64,000 nucleotides of DNA from Flavobacterium sp. UBA7680. GTDB lineage: Bacteria > Bacteroidota > Bacteroidia > Flavobacteriales > Flavobacteriaceae. Below, one piece after another: positions 43,122-51,438 of this stretch. The DNA lies in contig NZ_DLHA01000058.1 of the NCBI RefSeq assembly GCF_002482975.1, positions 62,001 to 126,000 of the forward strand, written 5' to 3'. The notes beneath the pieces are model-generated. The model was not told the origin of the DNA. It did not search any database and worked only from the letters and a program-made list of their open reading frames with translations. The first letter of the stretch is position 1. Every line of letters starts with the position of its first letter. The position numbers and the translations under genes were made by a program.

Positions 43122-44780
43122 ATGAAAAAATATAATAAATACTTCGTATTACTTTTTGCTCTGCTGTTAGCAATAAGTTGTCAAAAAGATGATTTTGCTT
43201 TTGGCGATTTGGCGGCGCCCTCTAATATTCAGGTAACAGCTGAAATTATAGGAAAAACTACTGATGCTCCAAACGGAGACGGATCAGGAACGGTAAAATT
43301 GACTGCAAAAGCAGATAATGCTGTTTCATTTAAATATGTTTTTAGCGATGGAACATCTGAAACTTCGCCAAGCGGTATTTTTACAAAACGTTTCACAAAA
43401 ACAGGAGTAAATATCTATACTATAACAGTAATTGCAAACGGAAGAGGCGGTGTAGCATCAAACACAACACTTGATGTTACGGTGTTAAGTAACTTTAGTG
43501 ATGATGAAGCTGTAGCGTTCTTAACAGGTGGCTCATCTAAAAAATGGTATTGGTCAGCTTCAGAAGCAGGACATTTAGGAGTTGGTCAAAACGATGGCGA
43601 TGCAACTAAAAACTATTATGCAAACTACTATATGGCAGGACCGTTTGAAAAAGCAGCATCGCCGGCAAGCAGCTGTTTATACGAAAACGAATTGACTTTC
43701 TCAAAAGATGGAGATCAATTGAAATTTGAATTAAACAACGGTGGAGCAACATTCTTTAACGCAGCTTTTGCAAGCGTAGGAGGAGGAAGCGGACCAGACG
43801 ATGCTTGTTTAACTTATAATACAAGCGGCGTTAAAACTGTTTCATTAAGTCCATCAGAATCTGTAGTTACCAAAAATCCAAACCATGCAACACAAACAAG
43901 AGGAACAATGCTGAACTTCTCTGATGGTGGATTTATGGGGTACTATATTGGTCAAAGTTCTTATGAAATCTTGTCAATCACAGCAAACAGAATGGTAGTA
44001 AGAGCAGTAATGGGAGGAAACCCTGCATTAGCATGGTATCATATTTTTACTACTACAAAACCAACTCAAAATCCAACGACAGATTATACAAATCTGGTTT
44101 GGTCAGATGAGTTCAATACAGATGGAGCGCCAGATGCGACAAAATGGAATTATGATTTAGGAAGAGGAGATAACGGCTGGGGAAATAATGAAAAACAAAA
44201 TTATACCAACGCAGCAACAAACGTAAAAGTACAAGGAGGTAATTTGGTTATTACAGCTAAAAAAGAAGCTTCTGGCGGTGCAGATTATTCATCAGCCAGA
44301 TTAAAATCAGATGCTAAATTTGCTTTTACATACGGAAAAGTTGAGGTTAAAGCTAAACTTCCAAGCGGAGCAGGAACATGGCCTGCAATCTGGATGCTTG
44401 GGCAGAACTATGCTTCTAAACCTTGGCCGGCCTGTGGAGAAATAGACATTATGGAACATGTGGGTAACAATCAAAATGTAATTTTGAGTACGCTTCATTA
44501 TCCTGGACATTCAGGTGGAAATGGTAATACAGCATCAAAAACATACACCAACGTTTCAACAGAATTTCATGTTTATAAATTAGTATGGAGCCCTACATCG
44601 GTAAAAACTTATGTAGACGATGATTTACTTCATTCAGTTCCAAACGATGGTTCATTACCTTTTAACAGCGACTTTTTCTTGATTTTAAATGTAGCAATGG
44701 GAGGTAATCTAGGCGGTAATATTGATGGTGCTTTCACTCAGTCTTCTATGGAGATTGATTACGTGAGAATTTATCAATAG
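43122..44780 (+). CDS. GH16 endo-beta-glucanase lipoprotein (laminarinase type) with PKD domain
   Basis: This 552-residue surface enzyme is predicted to cut beta-1,3- or mixed-linkage glucans. I start it at 43122 (MKKYNKYFVLLFALLLAISC, lipobox AISC), not at the ATG at 43092, which would bury the signal peptide. Domains: lipoprotein signal, PKD-like domain (about 35-120), a middle region (about 130-310), and the GH16 catalytic domain (about 320-552). The retaining-enzyme motif GEIDIMEHVG carries nucleophile E440, D442 and acid/base E445. WPAIWMLG precedes it, and the fold ends MEIDYVRIYQ. Placement after SusCD and the SGBP makes it the surface endo-enzyme of the locus. Confidence 0.93.
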   Translation: MKKYNKYFVLLFALLLAISCQKDDFAFGDLAAPSNIQVTAEIIGKTTDAPNGDGSGTVKLTAKADNAVSFKYVFSDGTSETSPSGIFTKRFTKTGVNIYTITVIANGRGGVASNTTLDVTVLSNFSDDEAVAFLTGGSSKKWYWSASEAGHLGVGQNDGDATKNYYANYYMAGPFEKAASPASSCLYENELTFSKDGDQLKFELNNGGATFFNAAFASVGGGSGPDDACLTYNTSGVKTVSLSPSESVVTKNPNHATQTRGTMLNFSDGGFMGYYIGQSSYEILSITANRMVVRAVMGGNPALAWYHIFTTTKPTQNPTTDYTNLVWSDEFNTDGAPDATKWNYDLGRGDNGWGNNEKQNYTNAATNVKVQGGNLVITAKKEASGGADYSSARLKSDAKFAFTYGKVEVKAKLPSGAGTWPAIWMLGQNYASKPWPACGEIDIMEHVGNNQNVILSTLHYPGHSGGNGNTASKTYTNVSTEFHVYKLVWSPTSVKTYVDDDLLHSVPNDGSLPFNSDFFLILNVAMGGNLGGNIDGAFTQSSMEIDYVRIYQ

Positions 44781-44807
44781 AATATGAGTTAATTAATTAG
44801 TAATTCT

Positions 44808-44840
44808 AGAAGGTCAGCTTCGGCTGGCCTTCTTAATTTT
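44808..44840 (+). terminator. Hairpin between the two GH16 genes
   Basis: AGAAGGTCAGC pairs with GCTGGCCTTCT (one G-T pair) across a TTCG tetraloop, followed by a mixed A/T stretch. It may be a partial terminator that lowers expression of the second enzyme. Confidence 0.75.
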
Positions 44841-44851
44841 AAAATTATACT

Positions 44852-45610
44852 ATGAATAAAATAATTTTACTATTGTTAATCTGCAGTTTTTCATATGCGC
44901 AGGAAACAAAGAGGAAATTGGTCTGGGAAGAAAATTTCAATGCTAAAAAATTAAATGAAAAAGTCTGGAATTTCGAACTTGGAGACGGCTGCCCAAATTT
45001 GTGCGGTTACGGAAACAATGAAAGACAAATCTATACTAAAACAAACCATGAATTTAAAGATGGAAATTTAGTAATTGAAGCCAGAAAAGAAGGAAATAAA
45101 TATACTTCGACAAAAATTACAACCAAAGGAAAAAAACAGTTTAAATACGGCCGAATCGAAGCCAGAGCAAAACTTCCTATCGGACACGGTTTATGGCCGG
45201 CTTTCTGGATGTTAGGAGCTAATATTGATGAGGTTAAATGGCCCAAAACAGGAGAAATTGATATTTTAGAATACATCGGAAGAGATCCGCATATGGTTTA
45301 TACGACCCTTCATACGCAGGACAGTCATGGAAATACTATCAATACAAAAAGAACCGAATTTCCAAATATTGAAGAAGGTTATCATGTGTATGCAATTGAA
45401 TGGGATAAAGATAAAATAGCCTTTTTTGTTGATTCAACTTTAGTTTATACCTTCAATCCCGAAGTTAAAAATGAAGACACATGGCCCTTTGATAAACCAT
45501 TTTATATTATCGTAAATTTAGCCATTGGAGGTAATTTTGGAGGTCCTGAAGTAGATGATTCTGTTCTTCCTCAAAAATATTACGTCGATTATGTACGTGT
45601 TTATCAATAA
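44852..45610 (+). CDS. Secreted GH16 endo-beta-1,3-glucanase-like enzyme
   Basis: This 252-residue single-domain GH16 has a type I signal peptide (about 1-16, SFSYAQ) and no lipobox, so it is periplasmic or secreted, unlike its neighbour. The catalytic motif GEIDILEYIG has E135, D137 and E140. WPAFWMLGANIDEVKWP comes before it, and DYVRVYQ closes the fold. Residues GDGCPNLCGYGNNERQ with a Cys pair are typical of laminarinase-like members. It probably degrades oligosaccharides imported or released by the locus. Last gene of the PUL. Confidence 0.95.
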   Translation: MNKIILLLLICSFSYAQETKRKLVWEENFNAKKLNEKVWNFELGDGCPNLCGYGNNERQIYTKTNHEFKDGNLVIEARKEGNKYTSTKITTKGKKQFKYGRIEARAKLPIGHGLWPAFWMLGANIDEVKWPKTGEIDILEYIGRDPHMVYTTLHTQDSHGNTINTKRTEFPNIEEGYHVYAIEWDKDKIAFFVDSTLVYTFNPEVKNEDTWPFDKPFYIIVNLAIGGNFGGPEVDDSVLPQKYYVDYVRVYQ

Positions 45611-45922
45611 AAAAAAATAGAATTCAATTTTACCCAAAAAGCAGGTGTAAATAGCTTAAATATTTAATTGTAAGTTATTTACATTTGTTTTTTAAATCGT
45701 TTTGAACCGCATTTTTTTAACTTTTTTTATCAAAAACAGCCTCTGCAGCAAAAAACTTAACGTTTTAATGTTAATTATTATTGTTTTTGTTTGCTTTTTA
45801 AAATAAATATTTGTTAAATTTGGTCACAATAATTAACATAACTCAAAAAAGATCACGCCTATAAAATAAAATTACTTTTTAGAAAAATTACTCCAAATTA
45901 TTAAAACTAAAAAAGTAGTATT
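45611..45922. other. Intergenic region with sigma-factor promoter, 312 bp
   Basis: No ORF. TTTG at 45790-45793 and TAAATTTG at 45815-45822 with 21 bases between them form a credible promoter, about 100 bases before the ATG at 45923. A long 5' leader is therefore predicted for the sigma-factor transcript. No hairpin terminator for the GH16 gene was found. Confidence 0.55.
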
Positions 45923-46507
45923 ATGGCTGATCTGCAAATTCCAGACGCTCTATTAGTAAAAAATTATGTTGAAGGCAGTGAAGCTGCTCTTGCAACATTA
46001 ATAAAAAGGCACGAATCTAAGATATATGGATTTATATATTCTAAGATTGCTGATAGAGATATTTCAAATGATATTTTTCAAGATACTTTTATTAAAGTAA
46101 TCAAAACCTTAAAAAGTAATTCCTATAACGAAGAAGGTAAATTTCTTCCTTGGGTAATGCGTATTTCACATAACTTAATTGTGGACCACTTTCGCAAAAC
46201 CAAAAAAATGCCAATGTACAGAGAAACCGAAGAGTTTTCAATCTTCTCTATTATGTCTGACGATTCATTAAATGTTGAAAGCAGAATGATTGTAGATCAG
46301 GTTGAGGTTGACTTAAAAAGGTTAATCGAAGAACTTCCTGAAGATCAGAAAGAAGTATTGGTAATGAGAATGTATCAGGATATGAGTTTCAAAGAAATAT
46401 CAGAATTAACAGATGTAAGCATCAATACAGCATTAGGAAGAATGCGTTATGCGCTTATGAATTTGAGAAAAATAATTGACAAACATCAAATTATTTTAAC
46501 CAACTAA
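45923..46507 (+). CDS. Sigma-70 family (ECF-type) RNA polymerase sigma factor
   Basis: This 194-residue sigma factor has two domains. Region 2 is at about 25-95 (IYSKIADRDISNDIFQDTFIKVIKTL, then FLPWVMRISHNLIVDHFRKTKK). Region 4 is at about 130-185 (IEELPEDQKEVLVMRMYQDMSFKEIAE-like, read as EISELTDVSINTALGRMRYAL). No anti-sigma gene is adjacent. Instead a 47-residue conserved-looking ORF follows after 50 bases. Related proteins are widespread in Flavobacteriia; the trigger is unknown. Confidence 0.92.
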   Translation: MADLQIPDALLVKNYVEGSEAALATLIKRHESKIYGFIYSKIADRDISNDIFQDTFIKVIKTLKSNSYNEEGKFLPWVMRISHNLIVDHFRKTKKMPMYRETEEFSIFSIMSDDSLNVESRMIVDQVEVDLKRLIEELPEDQKEVLVMRMYQDMSFKEISELTDVSINTALGRMRYALMNLRKIIDKHQIILTN

Positions 46508-46557
46508 TACTATTTTGAATATTAGCTCGTTATACTATTATAAAACATTTACACAGT

Positions 46558-46701
46558 ATGGCGAAAATTTACTCAAAAAAAGCGTTAGCTTCTAAAGATT
46601 TGAAACCTAAAAAAGAAGTAATTTCTTTTTTACTAAGTTATTCACAAGCCCTAACGGTTGTGAAAATTGAAGATAAAAATTTTGAGATTATAGCTAATTA
46701 A
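46558..46701 (+). CDS. Small protein downstream of the sigma factor, 47 residues
   Basis: The frame encodes MAKIYSKKALASKDLKPKKE followed by VISFLLSYSQALTVVKIEDK and NFEIIAN. It is basic at the N-terminus and hydrophobic-amphipathic at the C-terminus. It begins 50 bases after the sigma-factor stop and ends before a strong terminator, so it is probably the second gene of that unit. From memory, similar short ORFs follow this sigma factor in other Flavobacterium genomes. Function unknown; regulation of the sigma factor is one possibility. Confidence 0.65.
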   Translation: MAKIYSKKALASKDLKPKKEVISFLLSYSQALTVVKIEDKNFEIIAN

Positions 46702-46766
46702 ACAGCCCGCTGCTTTAGTCGGATGTTTATTTCGAAAGAAAAACCAAATGGTCGTTTTGGTTAAAA

Positions 46767-46807
46767 GCTCACTATTTGTATGGAAATACAGGTAGTGAGT
46801 TTTTTTA
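46767..46807 (+). terminator. Hairpin terminator
   Basis: CTCACTA pairs with TAGTGAG around an inner TAT/ATA pair and the transcript then enters a run of T. A second hairpin (AACCAAA / TTTGGTT) lies just upstream at about 46742-46761. Confidence 0.8.
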
Positions 46808-47333
46808 TGGCTTTAAATGCATGAATTTTACTTAGTTAAGATAGATTTTAGTGTGCTTTTTTCAATACTAATTTTTCTAATTGTCTGTTTAGTTTCTTCA
46901 CTTTACCTAAAATTAACCTGAAATTTGATTTTGGTTTAAATTATATTTTTGTTAAAATTTAATATTTTTAGCTAAAATATTTCTTTATTCAATAATTAAT
47001 TTTATTTTAGTTAAAAAATAACTATTATTTCATAAAAACATAAGAATTTTTCGTATTAAAACATTTCAACCACCTAATTATGTCCAACCAATAACCAAAA
47101 ACCTATGAAGAAAAACTACTCTACCTTATTTCGTTTTGTTTGTTATACCCCTTAGTTATTTACTAAGAAGTTTGATTTTTTGAGAAATTAAATTTAGAGA
47201 CTTATGGCAATTTTGATCTCTAAATCTTATTTTTTCAAATGACCGCAGGTTGAAGTTCTCCACTATCATTTTTGCGGCAAAATTCATTCAAAAAACCTAA
47301 ATCTATTTTTAACAACCAAAACCCAACCGAAAT
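46808..47333. other. Leader region of the TPR gene, 526 bp
   Basis: Very AT-rich. A 16-codon ORF at 47105-47155 (MKKNYSTLFRFVCYTP) has a natural start and ends in a stop inside a small hairpin, CTTAGT / ACTAAG. A second hairpin follows, TTTAGAGA / TCTCTAAA (near 47196-47231), with a T-rich tail. This could be an attenuator-like leader or the remains of a broken short gene. Confidence 0.4.
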
Positions 47334-48398
47334 ATGAAAACGAACCTAAAGATGTTATCAATGCTGTTATTGATAAATGTCGCAGCATTTGCTCAAAATG
47401 ATCAAATAAAAGAAGCGCAGTCTTTATACGATAAAGGAAAAAGCGAGGAAGCATTGGCAATTTTAAACAAAACAGAATACCTTATCCTTAATGCATCAGA
47501 TGAAGCTAAATCTGATTATTATTTTTTAAAAGGAAATGTATATAAGGATTTAGCTGGAAAAAATATAGATGCAGCTAATAATTTTACGTTTGCCTCACAG
47601 GCCTATCAAGATGTGTTTTTGTACGAAAACGAATCAGGAAAGTTTAAATTTACAGTTAAAGCAAATGCAGCTTTAAAAGCTATGAAATCTACTCTTGTTA
47701 ATGGTGCAATGACCGATTTTAATGCTGGAAAATTCAAAGAAAGTGCAGAGAAAAGTTATAAAGTTTATTTGTTTGATAAAAAAGACACATTGAACTTATA
47801 TAACGCTGCAGCATCTTCTATAAATGCTAAGGATTACGAGTCGGCAGTAAAATATTATGAAATCTTAAAGAAGATAAATTTTTCCGGAAAGAGAATGATG
47901 TATTATGCTACAAACAAAAAAACAAAAGAAGAAGATTTTTTTGTTTCTACAAAAGCCAGAGAATCAGCTATAGAACAAGGGTTTTATGAAAGACCAAGAA
48001 ACGAGTTAGTTCCTTCAAAAAAAATAGAGGTTAATAGTAATTTAGCTTACGCTTATTTGGAGAAAAAAGATTATCCTAAAGCCGAAGCAGCTTATAATTA
48101 TGTCTTGGAACTTAACCCTAATTACCTGGATGCCTATATAAATATGGCGTATTTGAAACTGCAAGTCAAAAAAGATTTAGCAGATGAAATAGCTTCTTTA
48201 GGAACTTCACCATCCGAAATGCAAAAATATGACAAACTAAACGCTAAAAAAGATGATATTGCCCGCAGTGCAATTCCGTATCTAAAACAAGCACTTATTA
48301 TTGAACCAAAAAATCCAGAAGCTACAAAAACACTTTTGGGAGTATATCGATCACTTGATATGACAAATGAATACAATTCCTTAAAAAGCAGTATGTAA
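47334..48398 (+). CDS. Exported TPR-repeat protein
   Basis: This 354-residue protein has a signal peptide (about 1-19, NVAAFAQ) and tetratricopeptide repeats through most of its length. Recognisable units include EAQSLYDKGKSEEALAILN (about 27-45) and DYPKAEAAYNYVLELNPNYLDAYINMAYL (about 245-273). The final unit is near 320-345. It is probably a periplasmic or outer-membrane scaffold. No catalytic motif. It is a single-gene unit with a long leader upstream and a terminator shared with nth. Confidence 0.88.
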   Translation: MKTNLKMLSMLLLINVAAFAQNDQIKEAQSLYDKGKSEEALAILNKTEYLILNASDEAKSDYYFLKGNVYKDLAGKNIDAANNFTFASQAYQDVFLYENESGKFKFTVKANAALKAMKSTLVNGAMTDFNAGKFKESAEKSYKVYLFDKKDTLNLYNAAASSINAKDYESAVKYYEILKKINFSGKRMMYYATNKKTKEEDFFVSTKARESAIEQGFYERPRNELVPSKKIEVNSNLAYAYLEKKDYPKAEAAYNYVLELNPNYLDAYINMAYLKLQVKKDLADEIASLGTSPSEMQKYDKLNAKKDDIARSAIPYLKQALIIEPKNPEATKTLLGVYRSLDMTNEYNSLKSSM

Positions 48399-48400
48399 AA

Positions 48401-48441
48401 TAAAAAAGAAGCTGCTAAACTTTCTTTTTAGCAGCTTCTTC
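48401..48441. terminator. Bidirectional terminator at the nth end
   Basis: GAAGCTGCTAAA (48408-48419) pairs perfectly with TTTAGCAGCTTC (48427-48438). It overlaps the last codons of nth and can stop both convergent transcripts. Confidence 0.85.
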
Positions 48442-49071
48442 TATTATAGACTTTTTACCAATAGTCCTCGTAATAATATCTTTTTCTAAACTCCAGCCTC
48501 TTGCAGGCGAATACTCACGTCCATACCAAATAATCTGTAAATGCAGATCATTCCATGTATCTCTCGGAAATAATCTTTTAGCATCCTTTTCAGTCTGAAC
48601 AACATTTTTCCCATTCGATAAATTCCATCTGTACATCAGTCTGTGAATATGTGTGTCAACGGGAAAAGCCGGAACTCCAAAAGCCTGAGACATAACAACA
48701 CTTGCGGTTTTATGCCCAACAGCAGGCAAAGATTCAAGCGCTTCAAAACTCTGCGGAACTTCACCGTTATATTTTTCAATCAAAATTTCAGATAAACCAT
48801 GAATTCCCTTTGATTTCATTGGTGATAAACCACACGGACGAATAATTTCCTTAATTTCTTCCACAGACATCTTCACCATATCATACGGATTATCTGCTTT
48901 TGCAAACAAAAGCGGTGTAATCTGATTCACGCGAACATCGGTACATTGTGCCGAAAGTAAAACAGCAATTAATAAAGTATATGGGTCTTTGTGATCAAGC
49001 GGGACAGGTATAGTAGGGTAGAGTTCTTTTAACGTATTTATAACAAATTGTACGCGAGCTTCTTTATTCAT
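48415..49071 (-). CDS. nth: Endonuclease III-like DNA glycosylase without Fe-S cysteines
   Basis: This 218-residue helix-hairpin-helix base-excision glycosylase has LLSAQCTD at about residues 38-45. LPAVGHKTASVV carries the catalytic Lys 121, and FPVDTHIHR the catalytic Asp 139. Both domains of the fold are complete. The C-terminal loop that normally holds a [4Fe-4S] cluster has no cysteine at all: the stretch is YGREYSPARGWSLEKDIITR. So the protein should work without the cluster. The rest of the family match is strong, hence the symbol. Confidence 0.93.
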   Translation of the reverse strand: MNKEARVQFVINTLKELYPTIPVPLDHKDPYTLLIAVLLSAQCTDVRVNQITPLLFAKADNPYDMVKMSVEEIKEIIRPCGLSPMKSKGIHGLSEILIEKYNGEVPQSFEALESLPAVGHKTASVVMSQAFGVPAFPVDTHIHRLMYRWNLSNGKNVVQTEKDAKRLFPRDTWNDLHLQIIWYGREYSPARGWSLEKDIITRTIGKKSIIEEAAKKKV

Positions 49072-49168
49072 TTCCGTAATTTTAAAGTGTAAAAATAGCG
49101 ATTTATAACTTATAAGTTATCTTTGTTTTAAATCTAAAATCAACAATCTGAAATCTAAATAAAAAGAT

Positions 49169-49621
49169 ATGACAACATTAAAAGCCGGAGATAAAGCACC
49201 AAACTTTTCAGGAACAGATCAAGACGGAAAAACACATAAACTGGCAGATTATGCTGGAAAGAAATTAGTAGTATTCTTTTATCCAAAAGCAAGTACGCCA
49301 GGCTGTACAGCTGAAGCCTGTGATTTAAGAGATAATTTCCATCGTTTCCAAGCTAATAATTACGAACTTCTTGGCGTAAGTGCTGATAGTCAAAAGGCAC
49401 AAACCAAATTCAAAGAAAAATACGAATTACCATTTCCATTATTAGCCGATGAAGACAAATCTGTAATTAATGCATTTGGTGTTTGGGGACCCAAAAAGTT
49501 CATGGGAAGAGAATACGACGGAATCCACAGAACCACTTTCGTAATCAACGAAAAAGGAGTCATCGAAGAAGTAATCGAAAATGTAAAAACAAAAGAACAC
49601 GCAGCGCAGATTTTGAAATAA
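49169..49621 (+). CDS. bcp: Thioredoxin-dependent thiol peroxidase (BCP/PrxQ)
   Basis: This 150-residue peroxiredoxin detoxifies hydroperoxides in the cytosol. The peroxidatic C46 and resolving C51 lie in PKASTPGCTAEACDLRD, the atypical two-Cys arrangement of BCP. DQDGKTHKLADYAGKK and GVSADSQKAQTKFKEKYELPF are also characteristic. The length is typical. Single gene; a large palindromic repeat follows it. Confidence 0.96.
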   Translation: MTTLKAGDKAPNFSGTDQDGKTHKLADYAGKKLVVFFYPKASTPGCTAEACDLRDNFHRFQANNYELLGVSADSQKAQTKFKEKYELPFPLLADEDKSVINAFGVWGPKKFMGREYDGIHRTTFVINEKGVIEEVIENVKTKEHAAQILK

Positions 49622-49650
49622 GTTTTTTGTTTCAAGTTGCAATCTTGATG

Positions 49651-49834
49651 TATAATTTTAACGCAAAGCACGCTAAGGTTTTACGCAAAGTACGCTAAGG
49701 TTTTTTATATGTAAGTTTTTATAAAAAAAAACAAGGTTCGCAAAGCTTGGTCAGCACAAAGCTTTGCGAACTTTGAGCATTGTAAATGCAATCTATAATA
49801 AAAAAAACTTAGCGTGCTTTGCGTTAAAATTATA
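49651..49834. repeat. 184-bp element with perfect 27-bp terminal inverted repeats
   Basis: The left arm 49651-49677 and right arm 49808-49834 are exact complements (core ACGCAAAGCACGCTAAG). An inner palindrome with 13-bp arms (GTTCGCAAAGCTT at 49736-49748, complement at 49759-49771) lies in the middle. A second, imperfect copy of the left core (ACGCAAAGTACGCTAAGG) starts at 49683. No coding capacity. The layout is that of a MITE-like element or a long structured RNA. Confidence 0.87.
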
Positions 49835-49858
49835 CGCAAAACACCTGAAACCTGAAAC

Positions 49859-49887
49859 AAAAAAAGTCCCAAATAGGGGACTTTTTA
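49859..49887 (-). terminator. Terminator of the gene at 49888
   Basis: AAAAAGTCCC (49861-49870) pairs with GGGACTTTTT (49877-49886), directly at the stop codon of the reverse-strand gene, with T residues on the reverse strand. Confidence 0.8.
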
Positions 49888-51348
49888 TCAAGCTTTTTGC
49901 TCTAGTTCTTTCTGCGGATGATATCCAAAAAGATGATGTTCTTTTATAATTTCGGCAACACCAGATGGAAGCATTGGTTCCCAACCGGTTTTTCCTTGTC
50001 CAATCATTTTTAGTACTTCGCGAGAGAAAACATTTAGTATGTCTGGATTGTAATCTTTAATGTCAACCACTTTACCATTGAATTTAAAGAATTTGTATAA
50101 TTCTTTCATTCTAGGATGAACTTTCAAGTTGTCAGAAGTAATAACTTCACCATTTTCACCTAACATTGGATATAAGAATACTTTCATGTCACGGTAGAAT
50201 AATTTTCCGAAAGCCTCTAGGATTCCACCACTTAAATGACGATAGTATTTCTCATCAAAAATATCAACAAGGTTGTTTACACCCATTGCTAATCCCATAC
50301 GGGCTTTGGTATAATTAGAAAAATACTCAACCACTTTATAATATTCCTGAAAATTTGAAATCATAACCGTTTGACCAAGCGAACAAAGCAACTCAGCTCT
50401 GTCCATAAAATCACGCTCATCAATTTCACCATCCGAACGTAAATTCGAAAGTGTAATTTCAAAAACAACTAGCGTATTGTCTTTTTCAACTTTGTTTTCT
50501 TCGAGAAACATTTTTAATGATTTCTCATACATGTCAAGATTTACATTTGTAACCGGACGGAAACTTCCTCTAAAAGCAAGAAGATTCTTTTTGTATAAAA
50601 CAGCTGCTGGTAAAACATTCTTTCCATCTGGATTAAACATTACGGCATCCGTCATTCCGTTTTTAACCAGCTGTAAACTCATCAAACGATTGTCAACATC
50701 AGCAAAACGAGGTCCCGAAAAATTGATAGTATCGATCTCTAATTGATCCTTATCTAAGTGATCGTATAAATATCGCAGTAAACGTTTTGGGTCATTATAT
50801 TTATAGAAAGCACCGTAAATTAAATTTACACCTAAAATTCCGAGTGTTTCTTGTTGTAATCTGGCGTCAGTTTCTTTAAAACGAATGTGAAGAATAATTT
50901 CGTTATATGCCTCGTCTGGTTCAATTTGGTATCGAATTCCAACCCAGCCGTGTCCTTTAAACTGTTTGGCAAAATCTATTGTTGCTACCGTATTAGCGTA
51001 GCTGAAGAAAAGTTTATTTGGGTGTTTTTCTCTGCTCAAACGTTCTTCGATCAATTCACCTTCAAAGGTAAGCATTTTTTTTAGCCTGTTTTCGGTAACA
51101 TATCTTCCGTCACCTTCAATCCCGTAAACAGCATCACTAAAATCTTTGTCATAGGCCGACATCGCTTTTGCAATAGTTCCTGAAGAACCTCCGGATCTGA
51201 AAAAATGTCTAACTGTCTCTTGTCCAGCGCCAATTTCAGCAAATGTTCCGTAAATATTCTCGTTTAAATTAATGCGTAAAGCTTTGTCTTTTATAGAAGG
51301 AATCTGTTCGATGACCTTGTCACCTTTGAGTTTTATTTCTGTACCCAT
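49888..51348 (-). CDS. Conserved protein of unknown function, 486 residues
   Basis: This 486-residue soluble protein has no signal peptide. The N-terminus is strikingly patterned: NENIYGTFAEIGAGQETVRHFFRSGGSSGTIAKAMSAYD, given here as segments YGTFAEIGAGQE and FFRSGGSSGT, with Gly-rich loops. Later conserved-looking parts are NFSGPRFADVDNRLMSLQLV and GMTDAVMFNPDGK. The family is, to my knowledge, widely distributed and sometimes mislabelled as a nucleotide adenylyltransferase or TonB receptor. Neither fits: there is no HxGH motif and no barrel. Function unknown. Transcribed alone. Confidence 0.75.
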   Translation of the reverse strand: MGTEIKLKGDKVIEQIPSIKDKALRINLNENIYGTFAEIGAGQETVRHFFRSGGSSGTIAKAMSAYDKDFSDAVYGIEGDGRYVTENRLKKMLTFEGELIEERLSREKHPNKLFFSYANTVATIDFAKQFKGHGWVGIRYQIEPDEAYNEIILHIRFKETDARLQQETLGILGVNLIYGAFYKYNDPKRLLRYLYDHLDKDQLEIDTINFSGPRFADVDNRLMSLQLVKNGMTDAVMFNPDGKNVLPAAVLYKKNLLAFRGSFRPVTNVNLDMYEKSLKMFLEENKVEKDNTLVVFEITLSNLRSDGEIDERDFMDRAELLCSLGQTVMISNFQEYYKVVEYFSNYTKARMGLAMGVNNLVDIFDEKYYRHLSGGILEAFGKLFYRDMKVFLYPMLGENGEVITSDNLKVHPRMKELYKFFKFNGKVVDIKDYNPDILNVFSREVLKMIGQGKTGWEPMLPSGVAEIIKEHHLFGYHPQKELEQKA

Positions 51349-51412
51349 TTTATTTTAAATAGATTTGTTACAAAGTTAGTAAATTAGGGTTCTAATGAAA
51401 GAGAAATAATCC

Positions 51413-51420
51413 TATTTTTG
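51413..51420 (+). promoter_or_regulatory. -7 promoter element of the MBL-fold gene
   Basis: TATTTTTG matches TAnnTTTG, 18 bases before the TTG start at 51439. Confidence 0.58.
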
Positions 51421-51438
51421 TAAAAAAATTAAGTTCAA

